A DNA stretch of 41,968 nt, from positions 1 to 41,968 of the forward strand of contig NZ_ALJG01000352.1 of the NCBI RefSeq assembly GCF_000286315.1. The letters are read 5' to 3'. Origin of the DNA: Paenisporosarcina sp. TG20. Lineage in GTDB: Bacteria > Bacillota > Bacilli > Bacillales_A > Planococcaceae. This document shows, in pieces, positions 18,897-27,396 of this stretch (position 1 is its first letter; the number at the start of each line of letters is the position of its first letter). Below the pieces are notes generated by a model. It saw nothing but the letters and a program-made list of their open reading frames with translations. It was not told where the DNA came from and ran no database searches. The translations under genes and the position numbers were made by a program.

Positions 18897-19632
18897 TTTT
18901 TTCATCTCCTTCAGCAATAAGCCTTCCGTCTTTTAACCATGGCACGAAAGGAACAATGCCTCGTTTGGCAATAAAATGTATTTCATCTTCAAATCCATGT
19001 CTCATTAAAATAGTACCTACACGTGATGCTATTAAAATGTCCTCTGCGCGATCTGCGTTTGTCTGATAAAATATATGGGCGGCTTTAGCCGAATCAGTTA
19101 GTTCCCAATGATCTGTATCACGCATGAGACAATCGATGAAATATCCTGCCCCGTAGAAGTCTTCCATACAAAATTCTCCTCCTGAACCCGAACAGACAGC
19201 GACAATTGTCTCTCCCATATGAGCAGTTGCTATTTTTTTCGCCGCTGCATATCCGTTCAGCAAGGAAGCGATATATACCATATTTGCACTGGCTGCTTTT
19301 CGTATGGCGACAGTGCCATTTGTCGTAGATAATATAACTGTTTTACCTTTAATTTGAGACTTCAGTTGAAGAGGGTTTGGATCCAAAAAGCCTTCGATCG
19401 TTTTGCCGTTAAACTCACCGACCAGTTTAAAGCTATCTTCTTCCAGTCCTTTAGCTTCAGCCCTTGCTTCTTCCTCATTCAAGACAGGAATCATGTCTTT
19501 GACACCATGCAAGAAACAGGCCGTAATGGTTGATGTCGCAAGTAACACGTCAAAAATAACGGCTGTTTTGTTTTCCCCTATTTTGATTTCATCAATTTCT
19601 TCTTTCTTTAGTAATAGATGAAGTTTTGGCAT
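18886..19632 (-). CDS. ComB-family (2-phosphosulfolactate phosphatase-like) protein
   Basis: A 248-residue protein matching the ComB fold. Recognisable blocks are IFDVLLATSTITA (26-38), VILSTTNGTVAI (99-110), IASLLNGYAAA and the VCSGSGGEFCMEDFYGAG segment. ComB removes phosphate from phosphosulfolactate. In canonical members, as I recall them, the first block reads DVLRATT and a later one GxxGFDLGNSP; here the Arg is Leu31 and the later block is GFLDPNP. The enzyme may therefore have another substrate or little activity. It starts 4 bp after the kinase-like gene and overlaps the next dehydrogenase, so it sits inside a catabolic operon. A phosphatase role on a phosphorylated acyl intermediate is possible but only inferred. 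Confidence 0.78.
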   Translation of the reverse strand: MPKLHLLLKKEEIDEIKIGENKTAVIFDVLLATSTITACFLHGVKDMIPVLNEEEARAEAKGLEEDSFKLVGEFNGKTIEGFLDPNPLQLKSQIKGKTVILSTTNGTVAIRKAASANMVYIASLLNGYAAAKKIATAHMGETIVAVCSGSGGEFCMEDFYGAGYFIDCLMRDTDHWELTDSAKAAHIFYQTNADRAEDILIASRVGTILMRHGFEDEIHFIAKRGIVPFVPWLKDGRLIAEGDEKNGT

Positions 19633-19636
19633 TTCT

Positions 19637-20704
19637 TCACTTCCTCTTAGCTGTCATAAGCGCATGTTGGATAAGATTTTTTGAAAATTTATTAAAATTG
19701 GCAAACCGGGTATCCTGTGTCTGCCCTTTTTTATATCGGTAGTATATCTGCTGAATAATGACTGACAGTTTAAAGTAGGCAAATGTTAGATAGAAGTTCA
19801 TCTCTGACACATCACGTCCGCTTTTCCTTGCGTAACTTTCGATAAACTCTTCACGACTGTAAAATCCATTAAGAACTGTAACCGGTGCAGTTCCGAGTCC
19901 CCGTTTTAATAGTTCCGGATCATCCTCGTGAATCCAGTAACTCATCGCGACGCCTAAATCTGCTAGAGGGTCGCCGACGGTTGTCATTTCCCAGTCGAAA
20001 AGCCCAGTCAGTTCAGTAAAGTCTTCCGAAAACATCGAATTGTTTAGTTTAAAGTCATAGTGAATAATAGCTGGTGCTTGCGACACTGGAATATTCGCTG
20101 CCATCCATTCCTTCAATTCCTCTACTTCATCAATCTCATCCGTTTTTGCTCGCTCATACCGCCCAATCCATCCATGCACCTGACGCTCCATAAATCCCTC
20201 TGGTTTCGCTATCTCTACTAGAGGCGTCTTAGTATAATCAAGTGCATGCAGTTCAACTAGCGTATCGACCATTTTTTCAGAAATCTGCCGACAAAGTGCT
20301 TCCGATGGTTCTATCCCATCTGGAAAAGACGTGTCAAGCACTACCCCGTGACGCCGCTCCATGATGAAAAACGGACTTCCAACGATATCTGGATTATCTG
20401 AAAAAACGTATACTTTTGGTGCAGCCGAAAATATAGGATTAAGCGCAGAAAGGATATGATACTCCCTTTTCATATCATGGGCTTTCGGAGCAACTGGACC
20501 TAGTGGCGGACGCCTGAGTACTGCATCCCACTCATTTATCTTAAGTACATAAGTCAAATTTGAATGCCCTGTACCGAACTGTCGAATTTCAAGATCTCCT
20601 ATTGGCAGATCTACAATATTTTCTCGAAGAAATTTCTCGAGTTTTGAACTGTCTAGTTCTTCACCATGCCTTACTGGAATTGTATCGCTCACTTTCGGAG
20701 TCAT
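19637..20704 (-). CDS. APH-fold phosphotransferase, ACAD10/11 kinase-like (LvaA-like)
   Basis: A 355-residue protein kinase-like/aminoglycoside phosphotransferase-fold enzyme. The nucleotide loop is GTGHSNLTY (44-52), the catalytic loop is HYDFKLNN (215-222, Asp217 and Asn222), and the metal-binding segment is FDWEMTTVGDPLADLG (236-251). This subgroup matches the N-terminal kinase domain of ACAD10/ACAD11 and LvaA, which phosphorylate the 4-hydroxyl of 4-hydroxyacyl-CoA. An ACAD11-type dehydrogenase is encoded at 25159-26367, supporting the role. It follows the thioesterase gene and precedes the ComB-like phosphatase. Substrate specificity cannot be read from sequence. Confidence 0.85.
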   Translation of the reverse strand: MTPKVSDTIPVRHGEELDSSKLEKFLRENIVDLPIGDLEIRQFGTGHSNLTYVLKINEWDAVLRRPPLGPVAPKAHDMKREYHILSALNPIFSAAPKVYVFSDNPDIVGSPFFIMERRHGVVLDTSFPDGIEPSEALCRQISEKMVDTLVELHALDYTKTPLVEIAKPEGFMERQVHGWIGRYERAKTDEIDEVEELKEWMAANIPVSQAPAIIHYDFKLNNSMFSEDFTELTGLFDWEMTTVGDPLADLGVAMSYWIHEDDPELLKRGLGTAPVTVLNGFYSREEFIESYARKSGRDVSEMNFYLTFAYFKLSVIIQQIYYRYKKGQTQDTRFANFNKFSKNLIQHALMTAKRK

Positions 20705-20722
20705 TCATCACACCATCCCTTT

Positions 20723-21124
20723 TTATTTTTCTGACTTGTACTTTTCCAATTCACTTCTAAACCACTCCGGTAATTTTTCGCTTTTTTGTTCATTGAAATC
20801 GAAATAAACAATTATTGCTTCCCCATTGGCAATATGTTTCCCGCTATCATCAACAATCTTATGGAGTATGGTAAAACTGGAGTTTCCAATCTTACCGACT
20901 TCTGAAATCACTGTCAGCTTCTGATTAAAGTGGCCTTGAGAAATAAAGTCGCATTTAGATGATGCAAGGATAAACTTCCATTCACCAACACCCATTTCAA
21001 AACCAAGTTCTCCGAAAAAATCGGTCCGGGCTTCCTCCAAATAAATAAAATAGCTAATATTGCTGATATGCCCAAGTGCATCAGTTTCGCAAAAACGTAC
21101 TTTCACTGCTGTTTCAAATACCAA
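20723..21124 (-). CDS. Hotdog-fold acyl-CoA thioesterase (4HBT type)
   Basis: A single-domain hotdog thioesterase of 133 residues. It has the VRFCETDALGHISNISYFIYLEEAR block, whose Asp is the usual catalytic residue of 4-hydroxybenzoyl-CoA thioesterase-like enzymes. The frame opens at GTG 21133, but TTG 21124 has AAGGAG at 8 bp and is preferred. A clear paralogue lies at 33413-33829. Such enzymes release free CoA or acids when CoA esters accumulate. Confidence 0.86.
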   Translation of the reverse strand: MVFETAVKVRFCETDALGHISNISYFIYLEEARTDFFGELGFEMGVGEWKFILASSKCDFISQGHFNQKLTVISEVGKIGNSSFTILHKIVDDSGKHIANGEAIIVYFDFNEQKSEKLPEWFRSELEKYKSEK

Positions 21125-21184
21125 AGACCTCACTCCTTTACGAATACCTACTATCGATAATCAAATAACTTCTTATTAAGTCTT

Positions 21185-22075
21185 TTATTTATCGTTTTTT
21201 ATACTCTCTTTCGAGTACTGGTAAAATCCTTCTCCAGTTTTGCGTCCGAGAAGACCAGACTTCACTTTTTCTGTAATGAATATTGGTGGCTTATCTGCTG
21301 AATTTCCAGTTTCTGCATACCGTTGTTCCATCACAAATTGCACAACATCAATCCCTGACAAATCCATTAGTTCAAATGGACCTATCCTGTGGCCTAATGC
21401 TTTTTTCACAATAAAGTCAATATCCCTAAAGTCAGCGATTCCATCTTCATATAGATTCATGGCTTCTTTTTGCGATGCCCCCAAAATTCGGTTTGCAACA
21501 AATCCGGAAATTTCTTTTCGCAGTAACACGCCAGTCCGGTTCATCTGCTCACATACTGCCAACGCCACCTGTGCTGTTTGATCCGATGTATTATCGCTCA
21601 TGACGACTTCAACACAATCCATGACCAGCGGTGGGAAAAAGAAGTGCATATTGCATACTTGAGCAGGTCGAGATGTCACTTCGGCAATCATAGAATTGAC
21701 GATTGTTGAACTATTGGTAGCAAAAATGGTGTGCTTCGATGCGAGTTTATCCAACTGACGGAAAATCTCACGTTTTACTTCAAGTTTTTCGACTACAGCT
21801 TCAATAACGAAATCTGCATTCATTGCAGCTTCTTCTAGACTTTGGGTAAAGGTTAGTTTACTAAAAGCTACCGATTTTTCATCCTCGGTAATTTTTCCTT
21901 TCTTCACCCACTGATTCATCAACTTATCAAGATCTTCTTTTGCTTTATTAAGGGTCTCACCGTTTATATCTTGATTAATGGTTTCAAACCCACCCAGTGC
22001 ACATAGCATGGCAATCTGGTGTCCCATCTGCCCAGCACCAATGACGCTTATGTTAGAAATTTTATGATTTGTCAC
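21185..22075 (-). CDS. 3-hydroxyacyl-CoA dehydrogenase
   Basis: A 296-residue NAD-dependent enzyme that oxidises 3-hydroxyacyl-CoA to 3-ketoacyl-CoA. The dinucleotide motif is GAGQMGHQIA and the helical C-terminal half has GFVANRILGASQKEA, GPFELMDLSGID and GRKTGEGFYQY. The catalytic His and Glu are kept (MHFFFP and CVEVV), but the normally conserved Asn of HFFNP is Phe here. The frame opens at TTG 22093, which has no ribosome binding site and lies inside the operator. GTG 22075 has AAAGTGGGG 6 bp upstream and is chosen. It heads the leftward unit running through the thioesterase, kinase and dehydrogenase genes. Confidence 0.9.
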   Translation of the reverse strand: MTNHKISNISVIGAGQMGHQIAMLCALGGFETINQDINGETLNKAKEDLDKLMNQWVKKGKITEDEKSVAFSKLTFTQSLEEAAMNADFVIEAVVEKLEVKREIFRQLDKLASKHTIFATNSSTIVNSMIAEVTSRPAQVCNMHFFFPPLVMDCVEVVMSDNTSDQTAQVALAVCEQMNRTGVLLRKEISGFVANRILGASQKEAMNLYEDGIADFRDIDFIVKKALGHRIGPFELMDLSGIDVVQFVMEQRYAETGNSADKPPIFITEKVKSGLLGRKTGEGFYQYSKESIKNDK

Positions 22076-22092
22076 TTGAGTCCCCACTTTCA

Positions 22093-22110
22093 ATACTGAT
22101 TAGTTAGTAT
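22093..22110. promoter_or_regulatory. TetR-type operator, copy C
   Basis: ATACTGATTAGTTAGTAT, an imperfect 18-bp palindrome, lies directly upstream of the ribosome binding site of the hydroxyacyl-CoA dehydrogenase gene. It agrees closely with the sites at 26383-26400 and 40375-40392. On the minus strand all three begin with ACATAC. Confidence 0.68.
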
Positions 22111-22115
22111 GTAGG

Positions 22116-22140
22116 GGACAGCCGCTATTAGGAGCTGTCC
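22116..22140 (-). terminator. Weak hairpin after the TetR gene
   Basis: GGACAGC (22116-22122) pairs with GCTGTCC (22134-22140) around an 11-nt loop. There is no T-run on the minus strand, so it may be a weak terminator or only a processing site. Confidence 0.4.
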
Positions 22141-22146
22141 TTTCGC

Positions 22147-22704
22147 TCATTTAATGCCTATTAAAATCATTTCTGTGTAAATTTCGGATAGATCTTTTGC
22201 AGTGGTTTTTCCTTTCGGGTTAAACCATTGATAGCTCCAGTTTGTGATACCAAGAATAGCGAAAGCCACTATTTCAGGCTGTAGATTATTTCGAAAGTTG
22301 CCGTTCTCTATTCCCTCATAAAGTATTTGTTCTATTTTCAAACGAAATGTTTCTCTTTTTTGCTTGATTTCATCAGCATTTAAAGCTGTGAGATGGCGCA
22401 TTTCACGAAAAAATACACGGGCGCTTGGGCGGTAATACTCGATATCGGAAACTAGAAGTTCCACAATTCTCTTAATCTTTTCTCTGCTGTTTATAGAACT
22501 TTGACTAATCATTTCTTGCCTATTCAAAAGCTCGTTAATGTAGCTTGAATGAATATCCATTAACAGTTGTTCTTTGCTAGTGAAATAATAGTAGAATGTT
22601 CCTTTTGTCACGCTAACCGCATCAACGATATCTTGAATAGAGGTTTCGATAAACCCTTGTTCTTCAAATAGCAGTATGCTTTGTTGTGTTAGTTTGGCCT
22701 TCAT
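22147..22704 (-). CDS. TetR-family repressor (FadR-like), copy 1
   Basis: A 185-residue regulator with an N-terminal helix-turn-helix (TSIQDIVDAVSVTKGTFYYYFTSKEQLL) and a helical ligand domain. It resembles the FadR (YsiA) group that senses long-chain acyl-CoA in Bacillus. The frame opens at TTG 22719; ATG 22704 is chosen by alignment with its paralogue at 26684-27253, with which it shares the ITNWSYQWFN segment near the C-terminus. It is the last gene after the ligase in the SDR-ligase unit, so its own level would follow that operon. A likely ligand of the 18-bp palindromes. Confidence 0.9.
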   Translation of the reverse strand: MKAKLTQQSILLFEEQGFIETSIQDIVDAVSVTKGTFYYYFTSKEQLLMDIHSSYINELLNRQEMISQSSINSREKIKRIVELLVSDIEYYRPSARVFFREMRHLTALNADEIKQKRETFRLKIEQILYEGIENGNFRNNLQPEIVAFAILGITNWSYQWFNPKGKTTAKDLSEIYTEMILIGIK

Positions 22705-22725
22705 GTCGATACCCTGCAATTCTCT

Positions 22726-24342
22726 TTATTTTTTCACACTTATTTCATCACGGAGTGCTCGTCGTAGAATTTTCCCAACATTAGTTTTTGGAAGTTCTGT
22801 TCGAAATTCAATTACTTTTGGTACTCTATATGCTGCCATTTTTCCTTTAGACCATTCAATTATTTCTTCTTCAGTAGCATCCTGTCCCGCTTTTTTAACA
22901 ATAATTGCTTTTACACTTTCTCCTCGGTATGGATCGGCAATGCCAATTGCAACTGCTTCCTGGACAGCAGGATGTTCGTACAGTACTTCTTCGACATCGC
23001 GAGGGTACACATTATAGCCACTAGAAATAATAAGATCCTTTTTACGGTCCACTATATATACATAACCTTCTTCATCCATTTTTGCGATATCACCTGTGTA
23101 AAGCCAACCATCACGCAACGCATTAGCAGTCTCTTCAGGCATATTCCAGTATCCTTTCATAACTTGTGGGCCACGGATAATTAATTCCCCTGGTTCTCCA
23201 GTTGGTACTTCCTCTTCACCTGTTGCAAGATCCATAATTTTATATTCTGTGGAAGGATAACCTATACCAATGCTTCCTGGTTTCCGTTCTGCAAAAGGTG
23301 GATTACAATGTGTAACTGGTGAGGCTTCCGACAAGCCATAGCCTTCTAAGATTTTAGCTCCAGTCTTCCGCTCAAATTCTTTCATCGTTTCTATAGGCAT
23401 TGGTGCGCTACCACTGTTGCACAATCGAATGCTATCAATCCCATATTTCTCTGCATCAGGGTGATTGGTTAATGCAATATACATGGTCGGTACACCTGGA
23501 AAAGTCGTTGGTTGTTCTGTTTTAATAGTCTGCAAAACTTCTTCAAGATCAAACCGTGGCAACAGTATATTTTTGGCACCAGTTAAAATAGATAAATTCA
23601 TTGAAGACGTCATGGCAAACACATGAAACAGCGGAATGACTGTTAAGCAACTGTCTTCTCCAAAATTAATTTCTTGTTTAAAAAATTCATATGATTGTAA
23701 TGCATTAACCGTTATATTGCTATGGGTCAACATGGCACCTTTTGACAGCCCTGTTGTGCCACCTGTATACTGCAAAACCGCCACATCTTCCACTGGGTCA
23801 ATGATAACTGGAATAAGTTTTCCATCACCTTTTGCAACAAATCCTTCAAACGTCATATCTTCTTCAAGCTTAAGGTTTTCAGGTGCAAAACTGACCACGA
23901 TAATCGTTTTTATTGAAGTATATTTTGCAATTGCTTTAATTCGCGGATAGAGTGGTTCATACACTACGATTGTTTCAGCTCCAGAGTCTTTTAGGAGATA
24001 AGTGAGTTCATTCTCTAACAGCATCGGGTTCACTTGCGTAACAATGGCACCCACTTTTAATATGCCAAAGTAAGAAATGATGTATTGCGGACAATTGGGT
24101 AGCATTATCGCAACTCTGTCACCTTTTTCCACACCTTGCTGCTGTAAAGACGAGCCGAAAACGGTAGAAATACCGTGTAGTTGATGAAACGTCATCTCTT
24201 TTTGATAAAACTTAATGGCTACATGATCTGGTATTTTTAAAGTAGTTTCTGCTAAAAAATCCGGCATTTTTTTGGTCGGCAACTCTATATTAGCGGCAAT
24301 CTCCTGAGGGTAATGGTTAAACCTATCATTTTTCAGTTTCAT
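22726..24342 (-). CDS. Long-chain-type acyl-CoA ligase
   Basis: A 538-residue ANL ligase. Motifs are YTGGTTGLSKGAMLTH, EGYGLSEASPVTHCNPP, WLYTGDIAKMDEEGYVYIVDRKKD and the C-terminal Lys in NVGKILRRALRDE. It resembles LcfA/FadD more than the ligase at 13578-15251 does and is clearly related to 37969-39564. The ATG has a perfect GGAGGAG. It lies between an SDR and a TetR gene in one leftward operon starting at the ACAD11-type gene. Substrate is unknown; by context it may load 4-hydroxy or keto acids. Confidence 0.92.
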   Translation of the reverse strand: MKLKNDRFNHYPQEIAANIELPTKKMPDFLAETTLKIPDHVAIKFYQKEMTFHQLHGISTVFGSSLQQQGVEKGDRVAIMLPNCPQYIISYFGILKVGAIVTQVNPMLLENELTYLLKDSGAETIVVYEPLYPRIKAIAKYTSIKTIIVVSFAPENLKLEEDMTFEGFVAKGDGKLIPVIIDPVEDVAVLQYTGGTTGLSKGAMLTHSNITVNALQSYEFFKQEINFGEDSCLTVIPLFHVFAMTSSMNLSILTGAKNILLPRFDLEEVLQTIKTEQPTTFPGVPTMYIALTNHPDAEKYGIDSIRLCNSGSAPMPIETMKEFERKTGAKILEGYGLSEASPVTHCNPPFAERKPGSIGIGYPSTEYKIMDLATGEEEVPTGEPGELIIRGPQVMKGYWNMPEETANALRDGWLYTGDIAKMDEEGYVYIVDRKKDLIISSGYNVYPRDVEEVLYEHPAVQEAVAIGIADPYRGESVKAIIVKKAGQDATEEEIIEWSKGKMAAYRVPKVIEFRTELPKTNVGKILRRALRDEISVKK

Positions 24343-24369
24343 AAAATCTCCTCCAATTTTTTGTTGTTT

Positions 24370-25143
24370 TTAAATAGCATGCATACCGCCATCGACGACA
24401 ACTACATCTCCAGTTATATAATCAGATGCTTTTGCAGCGAGGAAAAGAGCAACCCCTTTTAAATCTTCATCTTTTCCAAAGCGTTTCAATGGTGTCAAGT
24501 TAAGGATCTGTTTGCCTCCCTGTTCAATAAGAACCTTAGACATTTTCGTTGGGAAAAATCCAGGTGCAATCGCATTGACATTGATATTGTGCTGTCCCCA
24601 TTTGGCGGCTAAGTCCTTAGTGAATGTAATGACAGCCCCTTTTGAGGTGTTGTAGCCTATCGTGTCCATAAAGCGTGGGTCAGTTCCTCCAAGTCCCGCT
24701 ACGGAGGAAATGTTAATAATTTTCCCGCTACCTTGTTCAATCATCACTTTCCCAGCTTCCTGGCTCATCAGGAATGTCCCATTGACATTTACATCCATGA
24801 CTTTTTTCCATGCTTCAAATGGCATTTCTGCTGCAGGTGCTCCCCACGTAGCACCTGAGTTATTGACTAGGATATCAACAGTACCGAATTTTTCCATCGT
24901 TTTTGCAATCACATTTTTTACATCTTCTGGATTTGTAACGTCACAAGTCAGCGCGAGTGACCTTACACCAAGAGACTTCAGTTTTTCGCTCACTTCTTCA
25001 CATGCTTCAAGTTTTCGTGAACACACAACCACATTTGCTCCTGCTTCAGCGAAAGCTTCTGCAATTAAGGCTCCAAGACCTCTGCCGCCTCCCGTTACAA
25101 TTGCGGTTTTTCCGTCTAGTCTAAATAGGTCCATTACACTCAC
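24370..25143 (-). CDS. Short-chain dehydrogenase/reductase, copy 1
   Basis: A 257-residue classical SDR. The cofactor loop is TGGGRGLG, with CSRK after beta-2 suggesting NADP preference. NNSGATWG and the catalytic Ser, Tyr and Lys (ISSVAG, then GYNTSKGA) are all present. The C-terminus DYITGDVVVVDGGM is standard. GTG 25143 follows AAGGAAG. It is close to the SDR at 39561-40331, with the same SGATWG block. Next to the ACAD11-type gene it could act like LvaD, interconverting 4-keto and 4-hydroxyacyl-CoA; a 3-hydroxyacyl step is the alternative. Confidence 0.9.
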   Translation of the reverse strand: MSVMDLFRLDGKTAIVTGGGRGLGALIAEAFAEAGANVVVCSRKLEACEEVSEKLKSLGVRSLALTCDVTNPEDVKNVIAKTMEKFGTVDILVNNSGATWGAPAAEMPFEAWKKVMDVNVNGTFLMSQEAGKVMIEQGSGKIINISSVAGLGGTDPRFMDTIGYNTSKGAVITFTKDLAAKWGQHNINVNAIAPGFFPTKMSKVLIEQGGKQILNLTPLKRFGKDEDLKGVALFLAAKASDYITGDVVVVDGGMHAI

Positions 25144-25158
25144 AGTTCATCTTCCTTT

Positions 25159-26367
25159 CTATTGATATTTTCTTAGTTCGAGTTTCGCAATTTGGTTACG
25201 GTGCACTTCATCAGGACCGTCAGCAAGACGCAACGTTCTAGAGTTCGCCCACTGTGCTGCTAGCGTGTAATCATTACTTACTCCAGCTGCGCCAAATACC
25301 TGAATTGCTCGATCGATAACTCGGAGTGCCATGTTAGGAGCGGTTACTTTAATCATCGCAATTTCTGCTTTCGCTGCCTTGTTACCAACTGTGTCCATCA
25401 TAAACGCAGCCTTCAATGTTAGAAGACGAGCTTGTTCAATGTCAATGCGTGAATCTGCAATCCATTCTCGAATGACGCCTTGATTTGCAAGTGGCTTGCC
25501 AAATGGCTCACGTACCTGTACCCGTCTGCACATTTCTTCAAGTGCTCGTTCTGCCGATCCGACGAGTCGCATGCAGTGATGGATGCGACCGGGTCCAAGC
25601 CGTCCTTGAGCAATTGCAAAACCTTTTCCTTCGCCCCAAATCATATTGGTTGCTGGTACACGCACGTTATCAAAAGTAATCTCTGCATGTCCATGAGGTG
25701 CGTGATCATAGCCGAATACCGATAATAGACGTTCTATTTTTACACCCTCTGTATCTAGTGGTACTAGAATCATAGACTGTTGCTCATACTTAGGTGCATC
25801 TGGATCGTTTTTGCCCATGACAATAGCGATTTTACAACGTGGATCACCTGCGCCCGAAGACCACCATTTTCGACCATTGATAACGTATTCATCTCCATCA
25901 AGTGTGATAGATGTCGCAATATTTGTGGCATCACTAGACGCTACGTCAGGCTCAGTCATTGAAAAGCAAGAGCGAATTTCACCCGCGAGTAGCGGTTTCA
26001 ACCATTTCTCTTTCTGTTCTTCAGTTCCGTAGCGAACAAGCACTTCCATGTTTCCAGTATCTGGAGCGTTACAATTAAACACTTCAGGACCAATGAGAGA
26101 CCTTCCCATAATTTCACAAAGAGGTGCATATTCCTGGTTTGTTAGTCCAGCTCCGTATTCGCTGTCAGGAAGAAATAAATTCCAAAGTCCGGCATCCTTT
26201 GCTTTCTGTTTTAGTTCTTCCATAATAAGCGGGACACCTATCCAACGGTTCTCCTGCGCTTCTAGTTGTTCTTCAAATAGTTTTTCGTTCGGGTAAACAT
26301 GCTCGTCCATGAAAGAAATCAATTTCTTTTGCAAATCTTTCGTTTTAGTTGAATATGAAAAATCCAT
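25159..26367 (-). CDS. ACAD11-type acyl-CoA dehydrogenase (LvaC-like)
   Basis: A 402-residue acyl-CoA dehydrogenase-fold protein closest to the ACAD10/ACAD11 C-terminal domain. Diagnostic segments are [13 protein letters not shown] (138-150), [19 protein letters not shown] (167-185), [12 protein letters not shown] and [10 protein letters not shown] (380-389). Asp383 stands where ordinary members carry the catalytic Glu. In ACAD10/11 and LvaC this fold helps convert 4-phosphoacyl-CoA to a 3-hydroxyacyl-CoA via an enoyl intermediate. The matching kinase is encoded at 19637-20704. The ATG has AAGGAGG at 7 bp. It is the first gene of its unit, with an operator directly upstream. Confidence 0.9.
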   Translation of the reverse strand: MDFSYSTKTKDLQKKLISFMDEHVYPNEKLFEEQLEAQENRWIGVPLIMEELKQKAKDAGLWNLFLPDSEYGAGLTNQEYAPLCEIMGRSLIGPEVFNCNAPDTGNMEVLVRYGTEEQKEKWLKPLLAGEIRSCFSMTEPDVASSDATNIATSITLDGDEYVINGRKWWSSGAGDPRCKIAIVMGKNDPDAPKYEQQSMILVPLDTEGVKIERLLSVFGYDHAPHGHAEITFDNVRVPATNMIWGEGKGFAIAQGRLGPGRIHHCMRLVGSAERALEEMCRRVQVREPFGKPLANQGVIREWIADSRIDIEQARLLTLKAAFMMDTVGNKAAKAEIAMIKVTAPNMALRVIDRAIQVFGAAGVSNDYTLAAQWANSRTLRLADGPDEVHRNQIAKLELRKYQ

Positions 26368-26382
26368 TTTTATCCTCCTTAT

Positions 26383-26400
26383 ATACTGACCAGTTGGTAT
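26383..26400. promoter_or_regulatory. TetR-type operator, copy A
   Basis: ATACTGACCAGTTGGTAT lies immediately upstream of the ribosome binding site of the ACAD11-type gene. It matches the sites at 22093 and 40375. Between here and the terminator at 26605 the DNA is AT-rich and holds no gene; TTGTAT and TAATAT about 17 bp apart on the minus strand could be a promoter, but AT-rich DNA makes such matches common. Confidence 0.68.
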
Positions 26401-26604
26401 GTTCAGAATTTATAATTATATTATCATTTACAATTTTGGAATACAAGAGAATATCATTAGGATCGATTATGAACAAGCGAATTTAAACTACTACATTACT
26501 TACTATATTTTTAAATAGTAGAAATAAACCAGATTATTTTTAAAAAACTTCCTAAGTTTATTGAAAACGTTTATTTAAGCATCATACTTCTATCATTTAA
26601 ATAA

Positions 26605-26640
26605 AAAACAGCCTGGAAACGGGTGCTTCCGGACTGTTTT
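26605..26640 (-). terminator. Terminator of the TetR copy 2 gene
   Basis: AAAACAG with CCTGGAA pairs with TTCCGGA and CTGTTTT, with one mismatch and one wobble. It is followed by an A/T-run on the minus strand, 44 bp after the TetR stop. Confidence 0.75.
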
Positions 26641-26683
26641 AATTTTCAAAGAAGGCATTCCATTTAAAACTTAACTCATACTT

Positions 26684-27253
26684 CTATGAATTAATGCCGT
26701 TTAAAATGAAATCCGTATAGATATTCGCAAGCTCTTTTACAGACAAAGTTCCTTCAGTGTTGAACCATTGGTAGCTCCAATTTGTAATTCCTAAGATGGC
26801 GAATGTGATCATTTTTGGCTGAAGATTGTTTCGGAACTCACCTTCATTCATACCTTCTTCTAGTATTTTTTCGATAATATCACGGAATTTTGCTCGTTTG
26901 TCACTGATTATAGTTGCATTTTCTGGTGTTAAGTGACGGATTTCACGAAAATAAACACGTCCAATGGCACCCTGTTTTTCGATGTCGTGGATGAGCAACT
27001 CCACGACCTTTATCAATTTACTTCGGTAATTTTGATGGGTTTCCAAAATCAACATCTGTTTATTTAACAAATCATCTATATATTGAAGATGTATATCCAT
27101 AAGGAGCTCTTCTTTGCTCGTGTAGTGATAATAGAATGATCCTTTGGTTACACCAATTGTTTCAACAATATCTTTTATAGATGTTGCGCTATACCCTTTC
27201 TCTACAAATAGATTGATACTTTGTTTTTTTAATTCTTCTTTCAAAGTGTCCAC
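26684..27253 (-). CDS. TetR-family repressor (FadR-like), copy 2
   Basis: A 189-residue paralogue of the TetR protein at 22147-22704. Helix-turn-helix residues IKDIVETIGVTKGSFYYHY are nearly the same as in copy 1, so the two may recognise the same or very similar DNA. It is probably monocistronic with its own terminator. A degenerate half operator ATACCGACGGTC lies at 27267-27278, 13 bp upstream of its GTG start, suggesting autoregulation. The start has only a weak ribosome binding site. Confidence 0.9.
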   Translation of the reverse strand: MDTLKEELKKQSINLFVEKGYSATSIKDIVETIGVTKGSFYYHYTSKEELLMDIHLQYIDDLLNKQMLILETHQNYRSKLIKVVELLIHDIEKQGAIGRVYFREIRHLTPENATIISDKRAKFRDIIEKILEEGMNEGEFRNNLQPKMITFAILGITNWSYQWFNTEGTLSVKELANIYTDFILNGINS

Positions 27254-27396
27254 TGCCTTTCTCTATATACCGACGGTCTTTTTCGAAATAGTATACCATT
27301 TATAATGCCGTCATAGGCCGAGGAAAGCATAATAGTACTTTTGGGATTTCTTTAAAAGATACAAAAGTATATGATTTCTATATCATGTCAAGTTTC

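Noticed and set aside
21146-21163. ATACCTACTATCGATAAT as another operator between thioesterase and hydroxyacyl-CoA dehydrogenase genes
   Set aside because: Too few matches to the three good sites and it lies inside a transcription unit.
27267-27278. A fourth copy of the TetR operator upstream of TetR copy 2
   Set aside because: Only one half matches (ATACCGAC-GGTC); the other half is lost, so it is mentioned in the TetR entry but not counted as a site.
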